This document shows positions 12,001 to 17,332 of a DNA stretch of 64,000 nt, piece after piece. Source of the DNA: Streptomyces tsukubensis (GTDB lineage Bacteria; Actinomycetota; Actinomycetes; Streptomycetales; Streptomycetaceae); assembly GCF_009296025.1 (NCBI RefSeq), contig NZ_CP045178.1, positions 8,370,001-8,434,000 of the forward strand, in the 5' to 3' direction. Within the stretch, counting starts at the first letter, position 1. Each line of letters begins with the position of its first letter. The notes beneath the pieces were generated by a model, which was given only the letters and a program-made list of their open reading frames with translations, did not search any database and was not told the DNA's origin. A program made the position numbers and the translations under genes.

Positions 12001-15000
12001 ACGGGCCAGAGACCGCCCCGTGGCTCGCCGCCCCGGACCAGCACGCCCCGTACCTCGTGCTGCTCGCCGGCCGGTCCGACGCGGTCCTGGTGCGCGGGAC
12101 CGGCGGGTTCTCGACTGCCGTGTCGCCCGAGATCTTCCACGAACTGCTGGCCCTCGACAGGGACCTGGCGGCCCGTCCGGGGCCGATGCCGCTGCTGCTC
12201 CAGGTGGACCGGCCGACCGCCGCATCCCTGGACCTGCCGCGCGGGCTCGCCGACCGGCTCGGCCGGGACGTCTGGGCCAGCAATGGCCGGACCGCCGTCG
12301 GGCGCCTCCCCAAGGTCCCCGACCGCTCGATGGTCCTGCTGCTCGACGAGGAGAAGCGGGCACCGCGCGGGCAGTGGTTCCTCAACACGCCCGTCACGGC
12401 GCCTCCTCCACCCGCCGAAGCGGCGGACGGCCAGGTCAGCGCCGTCTCCATCGCCCACCACGGCCACCGGTCGACGGGCTACATCTCGATGGACCTCGCG
12501 GGGTCGGACGACGGGGGCTGGTCGCGCACGCTGACGCACAGCCGGCTGGGGACGGTGACGTCCTACGCGTTCCAGCGCACCGCCTACAGCCCCGAAGGTG
12601 CCCACTCCGTCGTTCCCTGGGTCGAACTGGGCCTGCCGTCACCGTACTTCCCCAACAACCACGGCCTGCCCGGCACCGTCATGTGGCACACCCAGGCGGG
12701 GGAACGGGCGGAGAACGGACCACGATTCGCCCGCGGACTCGCCCGCCGCCGCAGCCTGGCCTCGCTTGCCCCCGAACACCCCGTGGTGCTGCTCATCTGC
12801 TACGCGGCGACGCCCCCGGGCATCGGTGAGATGCACGGACGCCACATCGACGGTCCGCTGCCGTTCGTGCCCGACCCGCTCGCGACCGTCGCGGTCGCCC
12901 AGCACGCGGCCAACGAGACGGGCCGCACGGTCTTCGCCACCGTCCTGGTGAACGCCGTCGCACGGTCACGGTCCGGCGGCCCCCAGACGTACATCAGCCT
13001 GCTCACCGACGCACGCGGCCGGGCGTACGAATGGGTCATGTTCCGGCCGGAGCCCACCGGGGACGCACTGGACCGGTGGGCCCGCGACGCGGGACTGCAC
13101 CTCGACCCCGGCCCCGTCACAGCGGCGGCGAGGGGACGTACCCTGCGGCTGGTCCGGGCGCTGCGCCACATCTTCGGCCCCACGGTCGACGAGAGCCCGG
13201 ACCACCCGGCACTGCTGCGCGGCATGGGCGCGCTCGACCTCATGCGGGAGGCCGACCCCCACCTGGACCACGACGGCGCACGCGAGTTCACCCTGGACCT
13301 GTACGAGCACATCCTGACCCGGTACCACGCGGGCGGGCTGCGCCAGGGGCAGCCCCCGCAGTTCACGCCGGACAGTCACAGAAGCCTCCTGACGGAGGCG
13401 GCACGCCGGTGGGACTCGGGGACGCGGCCCCCACTGACCGGCTGGATCGGGCTGCCGCAGCTCGTTCACATGCTGGCGGGTCTCGGCTCTTCCCCGCACC
13501 GCGAGAGCATCGCACGGCAGGTCCTGGGGGTCGACGCCGCAGCGCCGCTGGGCGAGGCCGAGTGGTCCCGGCTGCTGTGGGCGTCGTTCAAGGTCGCCCT
13601 GGTGACCGCCGGGGCGGAGCCGGGCGCGTTCGCCGCCGCCGTGCTGCATCTGTCCGCCCCCGACCCCGCGCGGTTCGGCGAAGCGGTCCTCGCGGCGCGA
13701 CAGGCGGCGGCCGTCGGCCGTGATCCGCGCCGGCTCCACGAGGTGGCCGCCCACCACCTGGAGCTCCAGGGTGTGCTGGGGTCCGACCGGCTCCTGACGG
13801 ACGACCAGGGCACGACCTGGGGGCGGGCGCTGGACGGCACATCCCGGCCCCGGGGGACGTTCGACCCGAGCGTCGTCACCCTGCTGGGACACGCGCCCGA
13901 CGGTTCACTCGTGCCCGTCGGCACCGAGCGCGCGCCCTGGACGGCCGATCCGCACCGACCGACACCCTTCGTGTACGTCGCCGACGGTGACTCCGACGGG
14001 CTGCGCATGCCGGGGCCTGTGCCGCCCCGCGACTTCGGCGAACTGGTCTTCCGCGATCCGGAACTGCTCTCGGAGGACGGGTACGCCGAAGTCGTCGCGG
14101 TGACGTCGCACGGCAGGCCGCCCGGCGCACAGCCGGTGGCGGCGGAGAGCATTCCGGGGGAGGGCGCCCGAAACTCGGCCCGCAACTGGTGGACCACCCA
14201 CAGCGCCGCCACGCTGCACCACGACCCGGCGACAGGGACGTACACCGTCGCGCTGCTGCCGGGCCCGGACGGGCAGCGGGCCACGGCGGGCAGCTGGGGA
14301 CGGACCACACCCCCCGAGGCCGATCCCTCCGCCACCTCGGGCACGGCGTCCGCGACCAACTCCGTGACACCTGGTAGAGCCGGGGCCGCCGCGCACACTT
14401 CCCGGCCGTCGGGGAACAACCACGCGACCGCCACGGCGGAACTCGACCCCGCGTGGAGCGCGCACGCGCGGGCGGTGACGGCGCTCGCCGAGGCCGCCGC
14501 CGAAGCCGCGACGGCGGAGCGCGTCAGCGGTGACGGGGCGGTGGTGGCGGACGCCTGGGCCGGAGTCGACCTGGCACGTCGCCGCGTGGAGGACGCGGAG
14601 GCGCTGCTGTCCGCCCTGGGAGTCGCGCCGCACGCGCTCGGCGCGGCACGGAGTACCGGCGAGAGCCCCGCCACCGGCCGGGCCGGGGCCGCCGCTTCAG
14701 GCGCCGCTGCCCCGGTCGTCCCGCGCAGCGATCGTGAACGCCGTTGGATCGCCGCTCGGTTGACCGAAGCCGACCTGCCGCCGGGCCCACCGCGGCCGAT
14801 CGGGGAAGGGACCGTCGGCGCGCAGGACCTGGAGGCCGCGGGCATCACGCTCTCCGTCGGCCCGCGGACCGAGATGGCGCTGCGCGGAGACAACCGGCTT
14901 CCCGTGGCCGCACTGTCACCGCTGGACCAGGTCCGGGTAGGGATGGTGGGACGTGGCGCCTGGTCGGACATGACGCACACGGTGGCCGCGAACGCGTCAC

Positions 15001-15548
15001 GTCGGCTGTGGGCGCGGGCCTGTGCCGACTTCACGGGCGCGGCACCCGAGGGCGCCGGGGAGACCGGCACCACCCGTGCCTGGGACACCGCCGTCTCCCT
15101 GGTGCTACCGGCGGAGCCGCACCCGGTGTCCGCCGACTCCCGGTACGCGGGTGACGGCTTCCGCGACGCGGTACGCCTGGTCGCCGACCACCTGCTGGAC
15201 ACGCGGGCAGGCACCGGGGCCGCGCCGACGTCCGCAGCGGAGCTGGCCGACAACCTCCGCGTCGGCCTGGGCCTGCGACGGCGCTGGACGGCGTCTGCCA
15301 CGGATACGGCGTCTGCCACGGATACGGCGTCTGCCACGGATACGGCGTCTGCCACGGATACGGCGTCTGCCACGGATACGGCGTCCGCCAGGGACATGGC
15401 GTCCGCCAGGGACATGGCGTCCGCCAGGGATACGGCGTCTGCCACGGACATGGCGTCCGCCAGGGATACGGCGTCCGCCAGGGATACAGCGTCCGCCACG
15501 GACATGGCGGATGACCCGGGCACGGCGGAGGACACGGACACCGTGTGA
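1..15548 (+). CDS. Giant 'lonely Cys domain' protein, 5' end missing
   Basis: The reading frame is open from the first bases of the window (no stop before the first in-frame ATG at 84), so the N-terminus lies upstream; 5,154 codons follow that ATG (residues below count from it). Visible parts: OTU-like segments near 330-550 and 610-810; two copies of a 900-residue block (927-1832, 2417-3355), each preceded by an acidic Ser/Asp linker; an HExxH segment (HELAH 2278-2282); a unique helical block near 3430-3755; a Cys/His domain near 3820-4350 with HG at 4193 and LLICYA with Cys4239; Pro/Thr/Ala-rich linkers; and a hexapeptide-repeat tail. By eye only three cysteines occur (1365, 4239, 4980). Family memory: actinobacterial giants called lonely Cys domain proteins, function unknown, sometimes compared with polymorphic toxins. 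No signal peptide can be judged. Identity of the family is fairly sure; every function is inference. Confidence 0.85.
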   Translation, partial: GGSPLPAQSSAQLLGQFHTADSRLYAKMHRSGARLLAVENKPRMEAMQRAKTTDALEAGITDNIEGAVGTAPLAGNSNAGVTNPGGTVPIGGANDGTVLKGTVDSVLGTHLKVVTDRSMLFAVPVSWLSVAEVDHRITDSRPLYALGKAKRGPRAAEAETTALIWLREDLARDYGLLDDTTYPDEVSTAWDDMAKAAGDLASAEKEYYEARARARETWLSLSPGERTALGDDDPALSTVLPRDLARSPAVIAWQAARDDVRLWEGRTDAAAADHHRLHLAASRLTAHHRSPTSGAVPDGPQEYVKPGWRSEAPEPYKITEATEPTADSPGTPGTAGISGTPRTLTSPNGATVREVHAVPHDGASFFHALLAVAETRGRLPHLLGSDLAGRFAGAHGDPSVTAEAIGAARDRLAWALGEDSNEDLLDALAPDATDTFTQDELDTAGVVLTPAQQAEFDAFGRLPLTFWPTRDQRVALTTAALSRPFASEPSTTGTEEPPGGEGTPPERRAGGHGGADLLPALAARVLGTPLTVVTAEGHEELFLPHGVDRAAVDPAVDPVLFSADGFFHAALPPGTPPPATAAPPAPTTAGSSGTDTGDPTTGQRTEPPAHRSHTALPWKPPAESGGPRYRLDRDGFLAAPDGATYAQGAPSGRGNGFFGALSTALHHAAGRPGVERDEAARLRVRAGSSPARLMRLYGLPGDPAERASLFAPPPLASRGGAPAPSTNALESHLRRHLAVAPWGTGADRAMAAWAAVATGATVTLVEENGTTHTWTGPSGDSGPHIRLRRRGGDFVPLLLRTPAPAPKTPATSLTDAAPPAAPVPPVSRPDDPAAVPLPPSPPVPQQDAVAVPLPPAPAVSDTPSAEDVPGLPGEEEAYELSTLSGAEGAGPARQGGRPRPRQSAADALAQFRFTDDAETEALARFRFTDDADDTDGSDSDLDSEDGAPDTGPEVWVDLLFGPAARHDNTPETLVGTAAALRELAQRGTRPSSATTSPLGALRALTRRVLSFRPDASVRAQDLLLLGSLALSASARELADEGALAAYLTSHDAALDQGTRLVSEHGTGRNWTGTGQQVPALDSYAVEGEDGRLSTWPAPWADPYTVFAQVTADSVRLHTPRGTLTLDDPGELARLVARDPQRPVGADVVLAFPHDGAETLARHVAALTGARVWYSRYHPRPSTDWRTGTDHIMLGPVPEGIGTVWDSVGPARGADSDGDTDSGGDVVADIVGLYEGDSGPGEGIAGRRAEPLTTTEYGIVDDRGTGVLFRRPGGIRGHLRTPRALEGTRDAPELAMSVQAHHETLVAERPLLRISEDRTLAVESGAYGQQVFATEAAVARASAKLSRAGTAVRLRADHDLSVILPTADGGSRRLFLVTPVFLNGSGKSTEEVCRDFADMLADNARTSHLVFRAPQGGPAVTAPVNASDGTEVTGTHHLADALSHVADGDLRPDETNPAWAATFVRQDDRPTGGDGGGPLPGRAYGSALSLAEPVDPRRDALSDAAGRIGVNEHAWADIGEGYVVQSVAAPGEQGQPSLEHNYAKPQTDSSGTHFGYHFATVVLASEDGSHQISLENHARVSVRNHRHRRAVQANLNRYGLDDLREIGSRLRQEIERRQEAGTEEHLAELRANLDLSLALARAKQAGTEMSEAPVGSPEHVAAERTLEGATRAAALRVGHLEQVIPGKHHWYMRMYSRRPGESAHDTNAELLSEGRSAEPNPLTAVVLRGQQAVPVSISFDKGVQQTPASAKFSVRHLAKVVARTALWNAANGLPLPDIEVTGRRPGRFGVRDVAKARAEAVAASFRSELAEALTALQDGTPQPHLTADRFTVESVSVHDRRSSTGDAGTGIVDVTVEDHRGGPRQVLTRGSRGGSARGGLPGGSRDDGLDPVAEQWPIGRPVTVMRPRFGGVDPDFVVPVSEAPLTEVPVTEAPTDDVPMTDVPTGTGATDTGSTPADTGSTATGTATARSAKGKAVATGTGTADNAPTPSGSRPRRWFTYTRSAQSRSEPFRYDVADTGHIVLPEGEEIPPAGWTRFGHDFVHGATGAILRGDSGWIGRVANMDTLSLVMADLDQGAAPHRVVADSSALYLVPEGDGDTALRIPLREATGPGAPDTPGGPPSTVPREPATVAEDPSPTAPETPSTTAPVSPSATAPVTPSATASESPPASVPVHATAPEPAPRPRAPRARLDNRPRYVVRSAFDVRRFTHGGETVTDLTVRIAFRRGDGQADTDTDAIMARVRRGVEEFYNRPGHTLPGGDRLHVTVEPSGPGREPHLTVDLVDRGRRMNQRTWWADAEPVEFAHELAHQLFLRDETRGADNPRRLHAPGSLLGPPHEQAPDGLAQSGLRPRHLQVWAAVAAGVEPHTSPEGTSWADARTNAPAERREPVWVDPVSLPEATSETGPDGAVPPPLPPGQAMPTLAEASDESESETDSDDEAERPVWADQGWLDTLFGPQRAGIPRARLRETSEALYGLVRAETTTHPTARSLRNGLMRLTRNVLHMGNADAPGPADFLLLGSLALDASSDDLASADVLALYFMERQIETGRGALDESTLLRDDEGNALGRDFTGPGRSAPELDSYVVRGRSRVVSRPAPWQNPYLVVARAVGQAVEIVVPGRTFRVNSADELAMFISYDPRRPRGADIVLAIPTEYAATVANLVVGTTGRRVWHPEAPVEVATHPTAGTRHLMLDLSDGRTGASWASIVPIPVDGLPGARDLSSESDPGGPSGRDSEVDRSSSDGDAQFDRMVEQAVLERQVEGRRTRPLTTRSYGVIDKRGTGVLFTRPLPRSVGEAEAGSAAGPALTLFLPLQELGDIRTADRPPLHISKDRTLAMLAAEDATTGRGRQVYATRAVIERSSQRLAAAGAGVQLRADDPTGVLLPDADGSYGEPLFLVEPKFLTPSGGSEHAFTRDFARMVAGAASAPLSHIAFRGPTGGVVSTAPVNGLHGREVTGTHHLAEALAEVAEGTRPATEVTPRWAARQTGRDPRFTGGVVGAPTPGERYGRALSYEPVENPLRTPLASAALRIGVNEYAWAGVGEGYLFQSISTTNDSGAQLFTHNHAKPGDRVGPHAPNHFAQVVMDSEDGTHQITLENETHSRDEIPDEVLDAVIDENLDRYGEDRLNRLAHGAEQRVAEARRSGTEDSETDHLENFARAARALAEVDRAEQLPWYFDEDRPEHALALREVAQARSRAKELIRAAAPVIDNKDLWFFRAYSKRPGESAHEVNAALLSESSPMVANPLTTVVLHGHAPRPYQRTIHFDEGEHTLPADAAGTIEGLALSLARAGLWNRAQGLPMPTLTVTGHGNRSQASGQERADAVTRALAARLARLLRNFQTGTGEPRVGVRDFGLTKSAKRVRLATDPARGRVVTIQIDDHRLVPPGPSGHTTPVEEANPSDEPALTRPTTGPGTEPETVTGPASATDPATTTERIGARQRNRSAQTSPERRNSDAPPWVLARIRYAEESAAFDRRLGEYLSEHAAVTAEFRKMASAAWASARRRHPHALATFGDTSKYKAGVVGTSREALQRVVRSGNLRELVAFLYEGISNDLVPEMLGGAEEQHPEIAEERPSRRQREAYAAFMRRAMEISASDMSPAQKEAAVEELQRPLVAPMAPEAARPPLSEAERRFGTNTSGLTWMPATSVYDIAMSADLQGRSEDSGGLVATGTAGSTYRFLLHAARMREQWGVDLDLGLIRAGMLAVSLTVGHHTVHEVLRGAQLALNDVPDHDRALDYADNWGRYWNVYPLDEREARENIARNGLFPDEHARALLDELETGTATDTGAGTREGDVGARAVLPHRQGPTRPAHTRPVADESNHPAARRPDPAGAPATSGGTTAAPRIVTPHEAERHREAVLDALYGLGALNGVDRESATVSLERLDRIREADPELRGGFLDLDTLVRRILLLAPSDTVNASARGALVRLVAAAADARTPAALSAHYLVLRGAFHSDFRLTGDRGRPSGWNWLDLPLPADFDPGSTGRIARAPDGTTGHNGPETAPWLAAPDQHAPYLVLLAGRSDAVLVRGTGGFSTAVSPEIFHELLALDRDLAARPGPMPLLLQVDRPTAASLDLPRGLADRLGRDVWASNGRTAVGRLPKVPDRSMVLLLDEEKRAPRGQWFLNTPVTAPPPPAEAADGQVSAVSIAHHGHRSTGYISMDLAGSDDGGWSRTLTHSRLGTVTSYAFQRTAYSPEGAHSVVPWVELGLPSPYFPNNHGLPGTVMWHTQAGERAENGPRFARGLARRRSLASLAPEHPVVLLICYAATPPGIGEMHGRHIDGPLPFVPDPLATVAVAQHAANETGRTVFATVLVNAVARSRSGGPQTYISLLTDARGRAYEWVMFRPEPTGDALDRWARDAGLHLDPGPVTAAARGRTLRLVRALRHIFGPTVDESPDHPALLRGMGALDLMREADPHLDHDGAREFTLDLYEHILTRYHAGGLRQGQPPQFTPDSHRSLLTEAARRWDSGTRPPLTGWIGLPQLVHMLAGLGSSPHRESIARQVLGVDAAAPLGEAEWSRLLWASFKVALVTAGAEPGAFAAAVLHLSAPDPARFGEAVLAARQAAAVGRDPRRLHEVAAHHLELQGVLGSDRLLTDDQGTTWGRALDGTSRPRGTFDPSVVTLLGHAPDGSLVPVGTERAPWTADPHRPTPFVYVADGDSDGLRMPGPVPPRDFGELVFRDPELLSEDGYAEVVAVTSHGRPPGAQPVAAESIPGEGARNSARNWWTTHSAATLHHDPATGTYTVALLPGPDGQRATAGSWGRTTPPEADPSATSGTASATNSVTPGRAGAAAHTSRPSGNNHATATAELDPAWSAHARAVTALAEAAAEAATAERVSGDGAVVADAWAGVDLARRRVEDAEALLSALGVAPHALGAARSTGESPATGRAGAAASGAAAPVVPRSDRERRWIAARLTEADLPPGPPRPIGEGTVGAQDLEAAGITLSVGPRTEMALRGDNRLPVAALSPLDQVRVGMVGRGAWSDMTHTVAANASRRLWARACADFTGAAPEGAGETGTTRAWDTAVSLVLPAEPHPVSADSRYAGDGFRDAVRLVADHLLDTRAGTGAAPTSAAELADNLRVGLGLRRRWTASATDTASATDTASATDTASATDTASATDTASARDMASARDMASARDTASATDMASARDTASARDTASATDMADDPGTAEDTDTV
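2862..5580 (+). repeat. Internal duplication, copy A (about 906 residues)
   Basis: Residues 927-1832 of the giant protein. Matching landmarks with copy B, in the same order: VWVDLLFGP / VWADQGWLDTLFGP, ALDSYAVEG / ELDSYVVRG, GIVDDRGTGVLF / GVIDKRGTGVLF, EVTGTHHLADAL / EVTGTHHLAEAL, IGVNEHAWADIGEGY / IGVNEYAWAGVGEGY, SEDGSHQISLEN / SEDGTHQITLEN and PGESAHDTNAELLSE / PGESAHEVNAALLSE. This is an old, diverged intragenic duplication. Confidence 0.9.
7332..10152 (+). repeat. Internal duplication, copy B (about 940 residues)
   Basis: Residues 2417-3356 of the giant protein, collinear with copy A (see landmarks there). Like copy A it follows an acidic linker (SDESESETDSDDEAE just upstream; SDSDLDSEDG before copy A), so the duplicated unit probably included the linker. 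Copy B carries about 30 extra residues in its helical middle part (TDHLENFARAARALAEVDRA region). Confidence 0.9.
15291..15506 (+). repeat. 18-bp tandem repeat, 12 units, in frame
   Basis: Twelve head-to-tail 18-bp units of the type gcgtctgccacggatacg, all in the reading frame of the giant gene, encode repeats of ASATDT with ASARDM, ASARDT and ASATDM variants. The first five units are identical at the base level, a sign of recent slippage or unequal exchange. The gene ends 42 bases later. Confidence 0.97.
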
Positions 15549-15956
15549 GCGGCGGGGCCCGGGTCAGAACCCGCATCAGAGGCCGTGCGTACGCGCGGAT
15601 GGGCCGTCGGTTGCTACGGCGGTGGGGCGGCGAAGGGGCCGCGGTGGAGGTCAGGGACCGACGCGTTCCCTGCCGAGGCCGCCCGCAGGGTCGCGCACCG
15701 GCGGCCGGAGGCTGACCGTTCGAGGTGTGCCTCGCCGGTTGATCCGACAGGGGAGTCCCGCTGGGCCAGGGGCGGCCCACCGAGAGCCCGAGGCAGCCGG
15801 GCGGCCTCGCGAACGGGTATCACCGTCGGCCGCATCGGCCCCGGGATGTAAACCCGTGGGCTGATGCCCTACGGGAGGGGCACGTGACAGCGTGCCCCTG
15901 TGCCCACGGACTGGCCGTCGCGGCACGATCGCCGATCCGTGATCGCGGGAGGTCCC
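15549..15956. other. Intergenic stretch after the giant gene
   Basis: No convincing gene. The only clear structure is a hairpin near its 3' end, 57 bases before the next start codon: AGGGGCACG (15876-15884), loop TGACAG, CGTGCCCCT (15891-15899). It could be a terminator of upstream transcription or a 5'-leader structure of the hydrolase gene; there is no T tract. Confidence 0.6.
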
Positions 15957-17165
15957 ATGACCACCAGACCGTTCATCAGCCGGAAGGGCACGACACGCCG
16001 CCGCGTGCTGGCCGCAGGGGCCGCCGTGCCGCTTGCCGCCATAGCCGGTCCCGCGTGGGCGGGCCAGGGAGCGCCCACCCCCGTCCGGAGACGGCTCACG
16101 CTGCCCGTGCCCACCGGGCCGCACCCGGTGGGCACGGTCCCCCTGCGCCTCGTCGACCGGTCGCGCGAGGACGACATCGCGGGTCCTGGCCATTTCCGCG
16201 AGTTGATGGCCACCGTCTGGTACCCCGCCGGGGACATCGATCGGTACCCGGTGGCGCCCTGGATGCCGGCCGGCGCCCTTCAGGCGTTCCTCGCCGACGC
16301 GGGGTTCGGCGACCTGGCCCCCCTGGCGCCGTTCACCGCCGGCCACGTGGGCGCTCCGGTGCGGCGGTCCGGCAGACGGCTGCCCGTCGTCGTGTTCTCG
16401 CACGGCGCGCGCAGCCACCAGGGCGACCACACCACCATCGTCCAGGAACTTGTCAGCCACGGATACGCGGCTGTGACGGTGGCTCACCAGTACGACACCT
16501 ACACCGAGTTCCCCGACGGCCGGGTCGCCGTGCCGCTCGACGACAGGGAAGCACCGACGCTGCCCGGGGACTACGCCGCTGACCTGCGCTTCATCCTCGA
16601 CTGCGTCGAGCAGATCGCCGCCGGACGCAATCCGGACGTCGACCGGAGGGAGCTGCCGGCCGGGCTGCTCGGCTCCCTGGACCCGCGGCGCACGGGCGCG
16701 TTCGGCTGGTCGAAGGGCGGGACGGCCACCGCCCGCGCCATGCTGACGGACGAGCGCGTCCTTGCCGGGCTGAGCCTTGACGGCCCGATGCAGATGAACC
16801 CACCGCTGACCGTCGACCTGGACCGGCCGTTCATGATGATGTCCGCCGAATTCACCCGCGCCACGGACCCCGAGGCCGCCGCGTTCTGGTCGCATCTGCG
16901 GGGCTGGCGGCTGAACATCGAGGCCGAGGGCGCCACGCACATCTCGTACGGCGACAACGAGGCGCTGTTCCCCCAGGCGGCGAAGGTGTACGGATGGAGC
17001 GAGCAGCAGCTCCAGGAGTTGATCGGTACCCTCGATCCCGACCAGGCGGTGAAGATCCAACAGGCGTACCCGCTCGCCTTCTTCGACCAGCACCTGCGCC
17101 ACCGGCGGGGACACCTGCTCGACGGCCCGTCCCCCGCATTCCCCGCGGTGACGTTCCTCCCCTGA
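15957..17165 (+). CDS. Tat-exported PAF-acetylhydrolase-like alpha/beta hydrolase
   Basis: 402 residues from the ATG at 15957, which has GGGAGG seven bases upstream; an earlier in-frame start at 15900 lacks one. The N-terminus (RKGTTRRRVLAAG then a hydrophobic stretch ending AGPAWAG) is a twin-arginine signal, so the enzyme is probably exported. The fold follows the platelet-activating-factor acetylhydrolase isoform II/lipase group: VVVFSHGA oxyanion-hole strand, nucleophile elbow GWSKGG with Ser252, and a late GATHISYGDN with His328 as likely catalytic base. Expected to hydrolyse short acyl esters; the substrate is unknown. It stands alone between the giant gene and the convergent rph. Confidence 0.85.
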   Translation: MTTRPFISRKGTTRRRVLAAGAAVPLAAIAGPAWAGQGAPTPVRRRLTLPVPTGPHPVGTVPLRLVDRSREDDIAGPGHFRELMATVWYPAGDIDRYPVAPWMPAGALQAFLADAGFGDLAPLAPFTAGHVGAPVRRSGRRLPVVVFSHGARSHQGDHTTIVQELVSHGYAAVTVAHQYDTYTEFPDGRVAVPLDDREAPTLPGDYAADLRFILDCVEQIAAGRNPDVDRRELPAGLLGSLDPRRTGAFGWSKGGTATARAMLTDERVLAGLSLDGPMQMNPPLTVDLDRPFMMMSAEFTRATDPEAAAFWSHLRGWRLNIEAEGATHISYGDNEALFPQAAKVYGWSEQQLQELIGTLDPDQAVKIQQAYPLAFFDQHLRHRRGHLLDGPSPAFPAVTFLP

Positions 17166-17332
17166 ACACCCGCGCCCCGGCGCCGAGGTCCGCCGCGGAC
17201 CTCTTCGGCACGGCGGAAACCGTCCCTGGGCGCGGAACGCTCCATCCGTCGGCAGCGGGCCCGTCGCCGTCGCCGCCACCCGACGCCGCACGGTTGCCAG
17301 ATGGCCATGGCCGTGCGGCATCGGGTGGCCGG

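Noticed and set aside
15291..15506. Possible CRISPR array
   Set aside because: Units are contiguous without spacers and are in the reading frame of the giant gene.
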